From contig NZ_BSSE01000030.1 of NCBI RefSeq assembly GCF_030268965.1, positions 1 through 64,000 on the forward strand: a stretch of DNA of 64,000 bases. The letters are read 5' to 3'. Position 1 is the first letter of the stretch; the number at the start of each line of letters is the position of its first letter. Positions 43,605 through 54,094 of this stretch are shown here, piece by piece. The translations under genes were made by a program, and so were the position numbers. The DNA comes from Microtetraspora sp. NBRC 16547 (GTDB taxonomy: Bacteria > Actinomycetota > Actinomycetes > Streptosporangiales > Streptosporangiaceae). Under the pieces are notes generated by a model. That model saw nothing but the letters and a program-made list of their open reading frames with translations. It had not been told where the DNA came from and ran no database searches.

Positions 43605-45959
43605 GTGCCCCGTGATGTGGTCGTGCCCGACGGCGTGCGGGCCCGGAACGAATCCCGGTCCGCCGAGGCCGCTGAGCCGGTAGCCGCGCGCGACGCATCG
43701 GAGGCCGCGGAGGAGAAGCCCGCGCCTGTGCTGCGACGTCGGCGGGCGCGGTTCGGGGGGCAGTGGGGTGCTATGAATCCGGTGTTGGAGCCGCTCTTCA
43801 AGACGGTTCGCGCGACCCATCCCAAGGCGGATCTCCGGCTGATCGAGCGCTCCTACGAGGTGGCCGCGCACCACCACCGCGACCAGAAACGCAAGAGCGG
43901 GGATCCGTACATCACCCACCCGCTGGCCGTCGCGACGATCCTGGCCGAGCTCGGCACCGACGACGAGACGCTCTGTGCCGCGCTCCTCCACGACACGGTT
44001 GAGGACACCGCCTACAGCCTGGAGGAGCTGCGCGCCGACTTCGGCGAGAGCATCGCGCTGCTCGTCGACGGCGTCACCAAGCTGGACAAGGTCAAGTTCG
44101 GCGACGCCGCGCAGGCGGAGACCGTCAGGAAGATGGTCGTCGCCATGGCCCGGGACATCCGGGTCCTGGTCATCAAGCTCGCCGACCGGCTGCACAACAT
44201 GCGCACGATGCGCTACCTCCCCGAGCACAAGCGGCAGCAGAAGTCCCGCGAGACGCTGGAGATCTTCGCCCCGCTGGCCCACCGGCTCGGCATGAACACC
44301 ATCAAGTGGGAGCTGGAGGACCTCGCGTTCGCCATGCTCTATCCCAAGCGGTACGACGAGATCGCCCGGATGGTGTCCGAGCGCGCGCCGCGCCGCGACC
44401 TGTTCCTCCAGGACGTGATCGAGAAGGTCTCCGCGGACCTGCGCGAGGCCAAGATCCGGGCGACCGTGAAGGGCCGGCCCAAGCACTACTACTCGATCTA
44501 CCAGAAGATGATCGCCAAGGGCGTGGCCTTCGACGACATCTACGACCTGGTCGGCATCCGGGTGCTGGTGGACACGGTGCGCGACTGCTATGCGGCCCTC
44601 GGAACGATCCACGCCCAGTGGAGGCCGGTGCCCGGGCGGTTCAAGGACTACATCGCGATGCCCAAGTTCAACATGTACCAGTCGTTGCACACGACGGTCA
44701 TGGGGCCCGAGGGCAAGACGATCGAGCTGCAGATCCGCACCCGCGCGATGCACCACCGGGCCGAGTACGGCGTGGCCGCCCACTGGAAGTACAAGGAGGA
44801 GACGAACGGCGCCCCCGGCACGGCTGCCAAGGGGAAGCAGGTCAACGACATGGCCTGGCTGCGCCAGCTCCTCGACTGGCAGAAGGAGACCGCCGATCCG
44901 GGCGAGTTCCTGGAGTCGCTGCGCTTCGACCTGTCGGTCTCGGAGGTGTTCGTCTTCACGCCGCGCGGCCAGGTGATCGCGCTGCCCGAGGGCGCCACCC
45001 CGGTCGACTTCGCGTACGCCGTGCACACCGAGGTGGGGCACCGCTGCATCGGGGCCAGGGTGAACGGCCGCCTGGTGCCGCTGGAGTCCCGGCTCGGCAA
45101 CGGCGACACGGTGGAGATCTTCACCTCCAAGTCGCCGGACGCCGGGCCGTCCCGCGACTGGCTGAAGTTCGTCAAGAGCGGCCGGGCCCGCAACAAGATC
45201 CGGCAGTGGTTCTCCAAGGAGCGCAGGGAGACCGCCATCGAGGCCGGCAAGGAGGCCATCGGGCGGGCGATGCGCAAGCAGGGGCTGCCGCTCCAGCGCC
45301 TGATGTCCGGCGAGGCGCTCCTCGCGCTCGCGCGTGACCTCAGGTACCCAGACGTGTCGGCTCTCTACGCCGCGGTCGGTGAGGGCCACGCGGGGGCCCA
45401 GGCGGTCGTCCAGAAGCTCGTACAGTCCCTCGGAGGCGTCGAGGGGGCGGAGGAGGACATCGCCGAGGCGGCGGTCCCCACGAAGCTCAGAGGGCGCCCC
45501 AGGGGCGGCTCCAACGCGGGCGTCATCGTGGCCGGCGACCCGGACGTGTGGGTGCGGCTGTCGCGGTGCTGCACGCCGGTCCCCGGTGACGAGATCGTGG
45601 GGTTCGTGACGCGCGGTCACGGGGTCTCGGTCCACCGGACGAACTGCCCCAACGTGGAGCAGCTCAACGAGCAGCCCGACCGGCTCGTGCAGGTGTCGTG
45701 GTCGCCCGGGGGAGACTCCGTCTTCCTGGTGGCGATCCAGGTCGAGGCGCTGGACCGGCCCCGGCTGCTGTCGGACGTCACCCGCACTCTGTCCGACCAG
45801 CACGTGAACATCCTGTCCGCCTCGGTGGCGACCAGCCGGGACCGCGTCGCGGTGAGCAAGTTCACCTTCGAAATGGGCGATCCCAAGCACCTCGGTCACG
45901 TGCTCAAGGCGGTGCGCAACATCCAGGGCGTCTACGACGTCTACCGCGTGACGAACTGA
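43605..45959 (+). CDS. rel: Bifunctional (p)ppGpp synthetase/hydrolase Rel
   Basis: A 784-residue stringent-response enzyme. After a 55-residue N-terminal extension come the HD hydrolase domain ([20 protein letters not shown] near 129), the synthetase domain ([12 protein letters not shown], then [10 protein letters not shown]), the TGS domain ([24 protein letters not shown], in pieces) and a C-terminal ACT domain. Both catalytic halves look intact, so it is the bifunctional RelA/SpoT type. GTG start at 43605. Confidence 0.96.
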   Translation: MPRDVVVPDGVRARNESRSAEAAEPVAARDASEAAEEKPAPVLRRRRARFGGQWGAMNPVLEPLFKTVRATHPKADLRLIERSYEVAAHHHRDQKRKSGDPYITHPLAVATILAELGTDDETLCAALLHDTVEDTAYSLEELRADFGESIALLVDGVTKLDKVKFGDAAQAETVRKMVVAMARDIRVLVIKLADRLHNMRTMRYLPEHKRQQKSRETLEIFAPLAHRLGMNTIKWELEDLAFAMLYPKRYDEIARMVSERAPRRDLFLQDVIEKVSADLREAKIRATVKGRPKHYYSIYQKMIAKGVAFDDIYDLVGIRVLVDTVRDCYAALGTIHAQWRPVPGRFKDYIAMPKFNMYQSLHTTVMGPEGKTIELQIRTRAMHHRAEYGVAAHWKYKEETNGAPGTAAKGKQVNDMAWLRQLLDWQKETADPGEFLESLRFDLSVSEVFVFTPRGQVIALPEGATPVDFAYAVHTEVGHRCIGARVNGRLVPLESRLGNGDTVEIFTSKSPDAGPSRDWLKFVKSGRARNKIRQWFSKERRETAIEAGKEAIGRAMRKQGLPLQRLMSGEALLALARDLRYPDVSALYAAVGEGHAGAQAVVQKLVQSLGGVEGAEEDIAEAAVPTKLRGRPRGGSNAGVIVAGDPDVWVRLSRCCTPVPGDEIVGFVTRGHGVSVHRTNCPNVEQLNEQPDRLVQVSWSPGGDSVFLVAIQVEALDRPRLLSDVTRTLSDQHVNILSASVATSRDRVAVSKFTFEMGDPKHLGHVLKAVRNIQGVYDVYRVTN

Positions 45960-46077
45960 CGCGTCCGCCGCCCCGCCCTGCCGCGCCGCGCCGGACCGCG
46001 CCATCGCTCCGCCGCGACCGCCGAGTGACGGACTCCCGTGCCGGCTTCCTGATCCGGGCGCACGAGGCCCGTAGACG

Positions 46078-46119
46078 CGTCGTCCCCCGCCGCGAGCAAG
46101 CGCGCGGCGGGGGACGACG
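46078..46119. terminator. Bidirectional terminator between rel and DUF349 gene
   Basis: A perfect 17-bp stem, 46078-46094 with 46103-46119, around an 8-nt loop, between convergent genes. Confidence 0.85.
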
Positions 46120-46134
46120 GGAGCGGAAGTCGGG

Positions 46135-47364
46135 TCAGGAGAACTCGGCGAGCGTGCGCTCGGCCTCCTCAAGCCAGGAGCGCCGCGCGGTGAGCGCCTC
46201 CTCGGTCTCCTTGACGTCCTTGTCCCGGCCCGCGGCCTGGGCCTTGGCCAGCCGGGCCTCAAGCTGCTCGATCGACCTGCGGAGCTGGTTGACCGTGTCC
46301 TGGGCGCGGGCCCTGGCCTCGGGGTTCGAGCGGCGCCACTCGTTCTCCTCGGCCTTGCGGACGGCGTCGTCGATCTTGCGCAGGCCGCCTTCCAGCCGGT
46401 CGCGCTGCTCGCGCGGCGCCGGGCCGGCCGCCTCCCAGCGCTCCAGGATGCCGCGCAGCGCCGCGCGGGCGCTCCGGGCGTCCGTGACCGGCAGCAGCTT
46501 GCCCGCCTCCGCGAGCAGCGCCTCCTTGATCTCCGCGTTCGCGGCGAACGAGGCGTCCCGCTCGGCGAAGACGGCCGACCTGGCGTGGAAGAACTGGTCC
46601 TGGGCGCCCTTGAACCGGGCCCAGAGCTCGTCCTCCACCTCGCGCGAGGCGCGCCCCGCGGTCTTCCACTGGTGCATCAGCTCGCGGTAGGCCGCGGCCG
46701 TCGCGTTCCAGTCGGTCGAGGCCGCGAGCGTCTCCGCCTCGGAGACGATGCGCTCCTTGGTGCCGCGCACCGCGTCGCGCTGCTCGTCGAGCGAGGAGAA
46801 GTACGCCTTGCGCCGCTTGGCGAACGCCGTACGGGCGGCGGACAGGCGCTTCCAGAGACCTGCCTCGGTGGCGCGGTCGATCCGCTCGGCGGCCTTCCAC
46901 TCGTCCACGAGCTGGCGCAGGCGCTCGCCGCCGGACTTCCAGTGGGTCGCGTCCTCGGCGATCCGTTCGGCCTCGGTGACGATCCGCTCCTTGACGTCGC
47001 GCGCGTGGACACGCGCCTTGTCACGGGCGGCTTTCACCTCTTCCCGGCGTTTGCCGACGAGCTCGCCGAGCGCGCCGAGACGGTCCTGGAGCGCGCCCAG
47101 GTCGCCGATGGCGTGAGCCTCGGCGACCGCCTCGCGGAGCTTCAGGATGCTCGCCTCCGCCTGCGCGGGCGGCAGATCGGTGCCCTTCACCCGCTGCTCG
47201 AGAAGCTGGACCTGGCCGGCCAGCTCCTCGTACTTGCGGTGGTAGTAGGCGAGAGCCTCCTCCGGCTCACCGGCCTGCCAGGACCCGACGGCTCGTTCGC
47301 CCTCGGCCGTACGCACGTAGACGGTGCCGTCGTCGTCTACCCGGCCCCACGGGTCGGTGGTCAC
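46135..47364 (-). CDS. DUF349 domain protein
   Basis: A 409-residue, highly charged, largely alpha-helical protein with repeated DUF349 units, each about 65-75 residues with the pattern W-(K/N)-x..L-x-x-(W)-K-(A/T)-A-(G/E). They are predicted coiled coils. It is found near rel in actinobacteria; function is unknown. GTG at 47364 has GGAGG five bases upstream; the longer frame from 47403 adds 13 residues. Confidence 0.9.
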   Translation of the reverse strand: MTTDPWGRVDDDGTVYVRTAEGERAVGSWQAGEPEEALAYYHRKYEELAGQVQLLEQRVKGTDLPPAQAEASILKLREAVAEAHAIGDLGALQDRLGALGELVGKRREEVKAARDKARVHARDVKERIVTEAERIAEDATHWKSGGERLRQLVDEWKAAERIDRATEAGLWKRLSAARTAFAKRRKAYFSSLDEQRDAVRGTKERIVSEAETLAASTDWNATAAAYRELMHQWKTAGRASREVEDELWARFKGAQDQFFHARSAVFAERDASFAANAEIKEALLAEAGKLLPVTDARSARAALRGILERWEAAGPAPREQRDRLEGGLRKIDDAVRKAEENEWRRSNPEARARAQDTVNQLRRSIEQLEARLAKAQAAGRDKDVKETEEALTARRSWLEEAERTLAEFS

Positions 47365-47424
47365 GGTGTCCTCCCGCACTCGAATCAGCCTCCAGGGCCT
47401 CATTGTGCCCTTGGTTGTATTACG

Positions 47425-48258
47425 TCAGCTCTTGCTGGTTATTGTCACGTCTTTGATTTCGACGGGCCGCTTGGGTGCGCCCGTGCCGTCGTTAAGGCCC
47501 CCGGGGATCACGCCCCGCTTGGCCACTCTGTCCAGGATTTCCAGCCCCTTCGTCACGGTACCGAAAGGTGTGTAGTCGGGGCTTAGCCCGGTGTCCCCGT
47601 AGACGATGAAGAACTGGCTGCCGTTGGTGCCGGGCCCGCTGTTGGCCATGGCGAGCACGCCGCGGTTGTACTTGGCGCCCGCGAGGTTCTCGTCGACGAA
47701 CCGGTAGCCGGGGCCGCCCTGGCCGTCGGTGGGGTTCTTGCCGTCGGCCTTCGCGAGCGGGTCGCCGCACTGCAGGATGGGGAAGTCGGTGCCCATCCGG
47801 TGGCACCGGGTGTCGTCGAAGTAGTCCTTCGACGCGAGGAACTTGAACGAGTTGACCGTGCAGGGCGCGTTGACCGCGTCGAGGTTCGCCACGATGTCGC
47901 CGTAGTTGGTCTTGATCGTCATGATCGCCGGCGCGGTGCTGACCTTCTCCGCCGGCATCCCGACGTTCTTGACCTGTTCCCCTGGCTTGGAGGCGACGTA
48001 GGAGCACGTCCCCGTCGACGGGTCGTACGGCTTGGGCTCCTCGGCCGCCGCGCTCGGCTTGGCCGTCGCGGTGGCGTTGTCACCGCGACCCATGAAGGCG
48101 ACCGCCCCCACGACGGCGCCCACTACGACCACCACGGCGGTGCTCGTCCCGATGACCGCGGTGCGCCGCGCCTTGCGCTGCCGCTCAAGTCTCGCCTGCG
48201 TCTGCCGCTGGTAATGGTCCCGGGCCAGCTGCTTCTGGCGGTCCTTGCCGGTGGCCAC
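47425..48258 (-). CDS. Membrane-anchored cyclophilin-type peptidyl-prolyl isomerase
   Basis: A 277-residue protein. A basic N-terminus and a single helix (about 35-56) anchor a cyclophilin domain (about 115-275) outside the membrane. Motifs include VNSFKFLASKDYFDDTRCHRMG, GGPGYRFVDENL and GSQFFIVYGDTGLSP. It is predicted to speed prolyl isomerisation of exported proteins, fitting nearby sec genes. GTG at 48258 follows GGAGGACGAA. Position matches Rv2582 (PpiB) beside rel. Confidence 0.92.
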   Translation of the reverse strand: MATGKDRQKQLARDHYQRQTQARLERQRKARRTAVIGTSTAVVVVVGAVVGAVAFMGRGDNATATAKPSAAAEEPKPYDPSTGTCSYVASKPGEQVKNVGMPAEKVSTAPAIMTIKTNYGDIVANLDAVNAPCTVNSFKFLASKDYFDDTRCHRMGTDFPILQCGDPLAKADGKNPTDGQGGPGYRFVDENLAGAKYNRGVLAMANSGPGTNGSQFFIVYGDTGLSPDYTPFGTVTKGLEILDRVAKRGVIPGGLNDGTGAPKRPVEIKDVTITSKS

Positions 48259-48415
48259 TTCGTCCTCCCGACTGTCCAAGAATGACTATTGAGGTGGGCG
48301 AATCGTATCGGCACACGGGCATTGGTTCGCAGCCCGCCGACCCGCACCGGTACCCTTCGGTTACATTCGCTCGCGCATTCCTTGATACATCTTCTGAGAC
48401 GAAGAGGCCGATTCC

Positions 48416-49120
48416 GTGCTCGTCGCCGGGTTTCCCGCAGGGTCGTTCCAGACCAACTGCTACGTCGTCGCTCCCGCCGCAGGCGAGGAGTGCGTCGTCA
48501 TCGACCCAGGTCAGGACGCTGTCGACGGCCTCGACGAGGTCCTGCGCGAGCACCGGCTGAAGCCGGTCGCGGTGCTGCTCACCCACGGCCACATCGACCA
48601 CATGTGGTCGGTCGTGCCCGTCTGCGGCGCGCGTGACATCCCCGCCTGGATCCACCCCGACGACCGCGAGCTGCTGTCGGATCCGGCCAAGGGGTTGTCC
48701 CTGCAGACGAAGCAGATGCTGTTCGGCGGGCTGGAGTTCACCGAGCCTGACGACGTCCGCGAGCTGACCGACGGCGCCGTCATGAAACTCGCGGGGCTGG
48801 AGATCACGGTCGACCACGCGCCCGGCCATACCAGGGGGTCGGTGACGTTCCGGGTTCCTGAGATCATGTTCTCGGGCGACCTGCTGTTCGCCGGCTCCAT
48901 CGGCCGTACCGACCTTCCGGGCGGTGACTACGCGACGATCCTGCGCAGCCTGGCCACCGTGTGCCTGCCGCTGCCGGACGAGACGACGGTGCTGCCCGGC
49001 CATGGACCGCAGACGACCATTGGCCGCGAGCGCGCGACCAACCCCTACCTCCGTGGGCTGCTCGACCAGCAGGCCTCGGGCGGGGACGCGCCGCCCGCCG
49101 GCCCGACCAGGGGACTGTGA
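48416..49120 (+). CDS. MBL-fold metallo-hydrolase (glyoxalase II-like)
   Basis: A 234-residue metallo-beta-lactamase-fold hydrolase. The metal site THGHIDHMW is near residue 55, with later ligands in [16 protein letters not shown] and LPGHGPQT. It resembles hydroxyacylglutathione hydrolase-like proteins (Rv2581c) found between ppiB and hisS. The substrate, perhaps a mycothiol thioester, is inference. GTG at 48416. Its stop overlaps the hisS start. Confidence 0.92.
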   Translation: MLVAGFPAGSFQTNCYVVAPAAGEECVVIDPGQDAVDGLDEVLREHRLKPVAVLLTHGHIDHMWSVVPVCGARDIPAWIHPDDRELLSDPAKGLSLQTKQMLFGGLEFTEPDDVRELTDGAVMKLAGLEITVDHAPGHTRGSVTFRVPEIMFSGDLLFAGSIGRTDLPGGDYATILRSLATVCLPLPDETTVLPGHGPQTTIGRERATNPYLRGLLDQQASGGDAPPAGPTRGL

Positions 49121-50376
49121 TGAGCTTTCAAGCGCCGAAGGGCACCTTCGACTGGATGCCGCCGCGCTCCGAATGGGCACTCGCCGTACGCGACGGGCTG
49201 TCCGCGCCGGCCCGCCGGGCCGGCTACGGCTACATCGAGACGCCCGCCTTCGAGGACACCCGGCTGTTCTCACGCGGTGTCGGCGAGTCGACCGACATCG
49301 TGACCAAGGAGATGTACACGTTCGAGGACAAGGGCGGGCGGTCCATCACGCTGCGCCCCGAGGGCACCGCCTCCGTGGTGCGCGCGGTGATCGAGCACGG
49401 GCTGCCGGGCGGACCGCTGCCCGTCAAGCTGTGGTACTCCGGCAGCTACTACCGCTACGAGCGGGCCCAGAAGGGCAGATACCGCCACTTCTCCCAGGTG
49501 GGGGCCGAGGCGCTGGGCGCGGAGGACCCGGCGCTCGACGCCGAGCTGATCCTGCTCGCCGTGGACGGTTACGCCGGTCTAGGCCTGCGGAACGTGCGGC
49601 TGCTGCTCAACTCGCTGGGCTGCCGCGAGTGCCGGCCCGCCTACCGCGCCGCGCTGCAGGAGTTCCTGCGCGGGCTGGACCTGGACGAGCCGACCCGCCA
49701 GCGCATCGAGATCAACCCGCTGCGGGTGCTGGACGACAAGCGTCCCGACGTGCAGGCCCAACTGGCGGACGCGCCGCTCGTGGTCGACCACCTGTGCGAG
49801 TCCTGCAAGGCCTACCACGAGGAGGTCCGCGGCCTGCTCTCGGACGTGGGCGTCTCCTACACCGACGACCCCCGGCTGGTGCGCGGCCTCGACTACTACA
49901 CCCGGACGACCTTCGAGTTCGTGCACGACGGCCTCGGCGCGCAGTCGGCCGTGGGCGGGGGGGGCCGCTACGACGGGCTGAGCGAGATGATCGGCGGCCC
50001 GCCGCTGCCCAGTGTCGGCTGGGCGCTCGGTGTGGACCGCACGGTCCTCGCGATGGAGGCGGAGGGCCTGCTCGCCGAGCGGCCCGCCGCGATGGACGTG
50101 TTCGCCGTGCCCCTCGGCGAGGAGGCGCGGCGCCGGGTGTTCGCGCTGGTGACGGAGCTGCGCCGGGCGGGCCTGTCGGTCGACATGGCCTTCGGCCGGC
50201 GCGGCGTCAAGGGCGCGATGAAGGCCGCGGACCGCAGCGGAGCCCGTTACGCCCTGATCATCGGCGACCGAGATCTCGAGGCGGGAGCCGCGCAACTCAA
50301 GGACCTGACCACAGCCGAGCAGACCGCGGTGCCGATCGCCGAGGTCGTCGACATCCTGAAGGGGAAATTCTCGTGA
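49120..50376 (+). CDS. hisS: Histidine--tRNA ligase
   Basis: A 418-residue class II synthetase. Motif 2 is [14 protein letters not shown], the histidine-A motif [13 protein letters not shown] and [12 protein letters not shown] are intact, and a C-terminal anticodon-binding domain begins near 325. ATG at 49120 overlaps the upstream stop, and the hisS stop overlaps the aspS GTG, so the three genes are translationally coupled. Confidence 0.96.
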   Translation: MSFQAPKGTFDWMPPRSEWALAVRDGLSAPARRAGYGYIETPAFEDTRLFSRGVGESTDIVTKEMYTFEDKGGRSITLRPEGTASVVRAVIEHGLPGGPLPVKLWYSGSYYRYERAQKGRYRHFSQVGAEALGAEDPALDAELILLAVDGYAGLGLRNVRLLLNSLGCRECRPAYRAALQEFLRGLDLDEPTRQRIEINPLRVLDDKRPDVQAQLADAPLVVDHLCESCKAYHEEVRGLLSDVGVSYTDDPRLVRGLDYYTRTTFEFVHDGLGAQSAVGGGGRYDGLSEMIGGPPLPSVGWALGVDRTVLAMEAEGLLAERPAAMDVFAVPLGEEARRRVFALVTELRRAGLSVDMAFGRRGVKGAMKAADRSGARYALIIGDRDLEAGAAQLKDLTTAEQTAVPIAEVVDILKGKFS

Positions 50377-52133
50377 TCCGCAGTCACGAAGCAGGGACGC
50401 TTCGTAGGGAGCATGCAGGCCAGCGGGTGACGCTGGCGGGCTGGGTGGCCCGCCGCCGGGACCACGGCGGGGTCGTCTTCATCGACCTTCGGGACGCCTC
50501 CGGCTCCGCCCAGGTGGTGTTCCGTGAGGAGGATCACGCCCACGACCTGCGCTCGGAGTACTGCGTCAAGGTGACGGGCGAGGTCCGGGTGCGCCCGGAG
50601 GGCAACGAGAACCCCGACCTGCCGACCGGCGCCGTCGAGGTCGTCGCCTCCGAGGTGGAGGTGCTGAGCGAGGCCGCGCCGTTGCCGTTCCCGATCGAGG
50701 GCAGCAGCGGCGTGTCGGAGGAGGCGCGGCTGAAGTACCGCTACCTCGACATCCGCCGGGCCCAGGTCGCCGACGCGCTGCGGATTCGCTCGCAGGCGAC
50801 ATACCTGGCGAACGAGGTCATGAAGGAGCGCGGGTTCGTCTACGTCGAGACCCCGAACCTCACCCGCTCCACCCCCGAGGGCGCCCGTGACTTCCTGGTG
50901 CCGGTACGGCTCCAGCCGGGCAACTGGTACGCCCTGCCGCAGTCCCCGCAGCTGTTCAAGCAGCTCCTCATGGTCTCCGGCCTCGAGCGCTACTACCAGC
51001 TCGCCCGCTGCTTCCGTGACGAGGACCTGCGGGCGGACCGGCAGCCGGAGTTCACTCAGATCGACATCGAGATGTCGTTCGTCGACCAGGACGACGTCAT
51101 CGAGCTCGGTGAGGCGCTGATCGGCCGCATCTGGAAGGAGACCCTCGGCTACGAGCTGCCGACGCCGCTGCCGCGGATCAGCTACGCCGAAGCGATGTCC
51201 AGGTACGGCTCCGACAAGCCGGACCTGCGCTTCGGGGTCGAGCTGACCGACCTGACCGAGTACTTCGCCAACACCTCCTTCCGCGTCTTCCAGGCGCCGT
51301 ACGTCGGCGCGGTCGTCATGCCGGGCGGCGCCGGGCAGACCCGCAAGGAGCTGGACGCCTGGCAGGAGTGGGCCAAGTCGCGCGGCGCCCGGGGCCTGGC
51401 GTACGTGCTGGTCCAGGAGGACGGACTCGGCGGCCCGGTGGCCAAGAACCTGTCCGAGACCGAGATCGCCGGCCTGGCCAAGGCCGCCGGCGCGCAGCCC
51501 GGGGACGCGATCTTCTTCGCGGCCGGCCTGCCCCACCCCTCGCGGGAGCTGCTCGGCGCGGCCCGGCTGGAGATCGGCCGCCGCTGCGGCCTGATCGACG
51601 AGTCGCAGTGGTCGTTCCTGTGGGTCGTGGACGCCCCCATGTTCGAGCCGGTGGTCGACGAGGTCGGCCGGCAGACCGGCTGGACGGCCGTGCACCACCC
51701 GTTCACCGGCCCCAAGCCCGAGTTCGCCGACACCTTCCACGACAACCCCGGCGAGGCCCTGGCGTACGCGTACGACATGGTCTGCAACGGCATGGAGATC
51801 GGCGGCGGCTCGATCCGTATCCACCGCGCAGAGATGCAGCAGCGGGTCTTCGAGGTGCTCGGCATCTCCAAGGAGGAGGCGGAGAGCAAGTTCGGCTTCC
51901 TCCTCGAGGCGTTCAACTACGGCCCGCCGCCGCATGGCGGCATCGCCTACGGCTGGGACCGCGTCTGCATGCTCCTCGCGGGCGGCGAGTCGATCCGCGA
52001 CGTGATCGCGTTCCCGAAGACCGCCTCCGGGTTCGACCCGCTGACCGCCGCTCCCACGCCGATCACGACCGAGCAGCGCAAGGAGGCCGGGGTGGACGCC
52101 AAGCCGAAGGGCGAGGCGGCCCCGCAGGCCTGA
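50373..52133 (+). CDS. aspS: Aspartate--tRNA ligase
   Basis: A 586-residue bacterial-type synthetase. An N-terminal OB anticodon-binding domain ([21 protein letters not shown]), class II motif 2 ([21 protein letters not shown]), the bacterial GAD insertion domain (about 290-410) and motif 3 ([11 protein letters not shown]) are present. Many actinobacterial enzymes of this type are non-discriminating (Asp/Asn) and work with GatCAB; this cannot be decided here. GTG 50373 overlaps hisS. Confidence 0.96.
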   Translation: MIRSHEAGTLRREHAGQRVTLAGWVARRRDHGGVVFIDLRDASGSAQVVFREEDHAHDLRSEYCVKVTGEVRVRPEGNENPDLPTGAVEVVASEVEVLSEAAPLPFPIEGSSGVSEEARLKYRYLDIRRAQVADALRIRSQATYLANEVMKERGFVYVETPNLTRSTPEGARDFLVPVRLQPGNWYALPQSPQLFKQLLMVSGLERYYQLARCFRDEDLRADRQPEFTQIDIEMSFVDQDDVIELGEALIGRIWKETLGYELPTPLPRISYAEAMSRYGSDKPDLRFGVELTDLTEYFANTSFRVFQAPYVGAVVMPGGAGQTRKELDAWQEWAKSRGARGLAYVLVQEDGLGGPVAKNLSETEIAGLAKAAGAQPGDAIFFAAGLPHPSRELLGAARLEIGRRCGLIDESQWSFLWVVDAPMFEPVVDEVGRQTGWTAVHHPFTGPKPEFADTFHDNPGEALAYAYDMVCNGMEIGGGSIRIHRAEMQQRVFEVLGISKEEAESKFGFLLEAFNYGPPPHGGIAYGWDRVCMLLAGGESIRDVIAFPKTASGFDPLTAAPTPITTEQRKEAGVDAKPKGEAAPQA

Positions 52134-52144
52134 CGTGGTCTGTT

Positions 52145-52183
52145 GCCGGTTCCGCGGTGCTCCTGAGGCGCCGCGGAACCGGC
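52145..52183. terminator. Terminator hairpin after aspS
   Basis: GCCGGTTCCGCGG pairs perfectly with CCGCGGAACCGGC around a 13-nt loop, 12 bp after the aspS stop. Confidence 0.7.
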
Positions 52184-52187
52184 GGCC

Positions 52188-52220
52188 CGGACATGACACG
52201 GACATGACCCGGACATGACA
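52188..52220. repeat. Three tandem 11-bp repeats
   Basis: CGGACATGACA, CGGACATGACC, CGGACATGACA head to tail. The last copy forms the outer edge of the large inverted repeat that follows. Confidence 0.8.
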
Positions 52221-52271
52221 TGGCCCCCGGGCCCGGCGGTTCACCGCCGGGCCCGGGGGCCATGTCATGTC
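52212..52271. terminator. Perfect 29-bp inverted repeat between convergent genes
   Basis: Bases 52212-52240 and 52243-52271 are exactly complementary with only two bases between. The core is GCCCCCGGGCCCGGCGG. It lies between the ends of aspS and the cyclophilin gene and could act as a terminator in both directions. Such length and perfection are unusual. Confidence 0.85.
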
Positions 52272-52287
52272 GCGCGTGCGCGGAGGG

Positions 52288-53148
52288 TCAGAGGATCCGG
52301 ATGGTCTTGATCTCGACCTTCGTCTTGGGGGCGTTCGAGCCGCCGTCGTCGCTGGTGATGTCGACGCCGTCCTTGGCGGTGTTGACGCCGCCCTTGGCGA
52401 TCTTGTCGACGATCTCCATGCCCTTGCGCACGATCCCGAACGGCGTGTACGCCGCGGGCAGCTGAGCGTTCTCGTCGGTGTAGGAGATGACGAACTGGCT
52501 GCCGTTGGAGTTGGAGGCGTCGCCGCCCTGTGCCATGAAGACCACGCCGCGGGCGTACTGCGGCCCGAGGTTCTCGTCGGGGAACAGGTAGCCGGGGCCG
52601 CCGGTGCCGTCGGTCGGGTTCTCGCCGTCGCCCTTGGCCTGGGGGTCGCCGCACTGGAGCAGGCCGAGGCCGTTGGTCTCGACCGTGGTGAGCCGGTGGC
52701 AGACCGTGTTGTCGAAGAACTTCTTGCTCGCCAGGTACGCGAACGAGTTGATCGTGCAGGGCGTGTCGCCGGGGGCGATGTCGACGACGATGTTGCCGAG
52801 GTTGGTCTGGATCAGCATCGTCTTGGCGTTGATCACCGCCTTCGACAGCTGCTTCGGCGGGAAGCCGACGAACTTCGCCGGGCTGCCGGTGTCGTCTTTG
52901 CGGTACTCGCAGGTGACCTTGCGCAGGTCGGTCTCCTTGACGGTGGGTGTCGGCTCAGCGAGTTCCGAGGGGATGGCGGAGGGCACGTCCGAGGGGAGGG
53001 GCGTCGGTGCCCCGTCCGCGGAGTCCTTCGCCTCGCTGCACGCCGCGAGACTCCCTACGAGCGCGAGCACACTGAGGCCGACGCCGATGGTGCGCCTGGC
53101 CTTGCTCCTGGGCCGAGCCGGGTGCTGCTGTCGGTCCGTGTCGGTCAC
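52288..53148 (-). CDS. Lipoprotein cyclophilin-type peptidyl-prolyl isomerase
   Basis: A 286-residue exported protein. A signal peptide ends in the lipobox VGSLAAC (Cys about 37), followed by an Asp/Ser/Pro-rich linker and a cyclophilin domain (about 120-285) with INSFAYLASKKFFDNTVCHRL, GGPGYLFPDENL and GSQFVISYTDENAQLP. It is a paralogue of the cyclophilin at 47425, anchored by lipid instead of a helix. GTG start with GGGAAGG upstream. Confidence 0.92.
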   Translation of the reverse strand: MTDTDRQQHPARPRSKARRTIGVGLSVLALVGSLAACSEAKDSADGAPTPLPSDVPSAIPSELAEPTPTVKETDLRKVTCEYRKDDTGSPAKFVGFPPKQLSKAVINAKTMLIQTNLGNIVVDIAPGDTPCTINSFAYLASKKFFDNTVCHRLTTVETNGLGLLQCGDPQAKGDGENPTDGTGGPGYLFPDENLGPQYARGVVFMAQGGDASNSNGSQFVISYTDENAQLPAAYTPFGIVRKGMEIVDKIAKGGVNTAKDGVDITSDDGGSNAPKTKVEIKTIRIL

Positions 53149-53575
53149 CGTTACGCCTTCCCTTTTTACCTATCTTGACCACTTGCGATGCGTCACTTTA
53201 TCGGCGTTCATGTCGGGTAGGTGTAAACAGGAGACTCACAGGTATCTCAAGTAGCAAAAATCACGATCTTGCGGTATGAGGCCATCCCGTTACGGCTATT
53301 TGGTGACGGGTGGGCCTTACCTCCACTTTCCCCACGTTCACCGGCAATCTTTGACGTTTGTCGCGGAAGACGACGACGCGGACGCTCCGCTACCCGCCAC
53401 CCGCCCGCACAGGGGCCGGGCCGCCACGTGACGGCCGCGCGGGGGTCCTTACGCTGGCCGGAGTGCCGTTTGCGCTCATATTGTTCTCAGATCCCTCTGA
53501 GAACCTCGCCGTGGTCAAATCCGTATCAGGGTGAGGAACCACCCCGCCACGATCACGAAGCCAGGAGCGACGCCC
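53149..53575. other. Divergent intergenic region, no gene supported
   Basis: About 427 bp between the lipoprotein cyclophilin and the DUF2231 gene. It is AT-richer near 53160-53280 (promoter of the minus-strand gene). It contains a small perfect hairpin, GTTCTCAG-ATCCCT-CTGAGAAC at 53483-53504, that may be an operator of the plus-strand gene. Confidence 0.5.
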
Positions 53576-54022
53576 ATGTTCGACGAGATCCTCGGCCTGC
53601 CCGTCCATCCCCTGCTCGTCCACGCGGCGGTCGTGCTCACGCCGCTGCTGGCCCTCCTGTCCGTCGCGTACGCCGTGCTGCCCCGGTTCCGCGGGAAGCT
53701 CGACTGGATGGTCGTCCTGACGGCGGTCGGTGCGCCTGTCGCCGTGTTCGTGGCGAAGGAGAGCGGCGAGTCCTTCGAGCGGAGCCTCTTCGAGGGGCGG
53801 CCGTCGGCCACCGTCGCGGCGCACGAGAGCTTCGCGACCCCGCTGCTGATCAGCACGGCCGCGCTGGGCCTGGTCGGCCTGCTGCTCGTCTTCGGCGCCA
53901 GGAGGTGGCCCAAGGCCGTCGGCACGGCGCTGTCCGCCGCCTCCGTGGTTCTCGCCGTCGTCGCCGGGTACTACGTCGTACGCGCCGGGCACAGCGGGGC
54001 GACGGCGGTCTGGGGCGGTTGA
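53576..54022 (+). CDS. DUF2231 membrane protein
   Basis: A 148-residue protein with four membrane helices (about 13-33, 40-60, 83-105 and 112-135). The N-terminal GLPVHPLLVHAAVVLTPL, with its paired His residues, is the DUF2231 signature. His pairs in such small membrane proteins suggest haem or metal binding, but no function is established. ATG at 53576 follows AGGAGCGACGCCC; the longer frame from 53531 is not supported. Confidence 0.88.
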   Translation: MFDEILGLPVHPLLVHAAVVLTPLLALLSVAYAVLPRFRGKLDWMVVLTAVGAPVAVFVAKESGESFERSLFEGRPSATVAAHESFATPLLISTAALGLVGLLLVFGARRWPKAVGTALSAASVVLAVVAGYYVVRAGHSGATAVWGG

Positions 54023-54094
54023 CGGCTCCCGCGGCGACCCCGTCGGACGCGACGGGCGGGTGCCGGGGGGATCGGAGCGGCTAGAGTCGAGGTT

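Noticed and set aside
43539-46262. 907-codon minus-strand frame opposite rel
   Set aside because: Shadow of rel, which has intact catalytic motifs on the plus strand.
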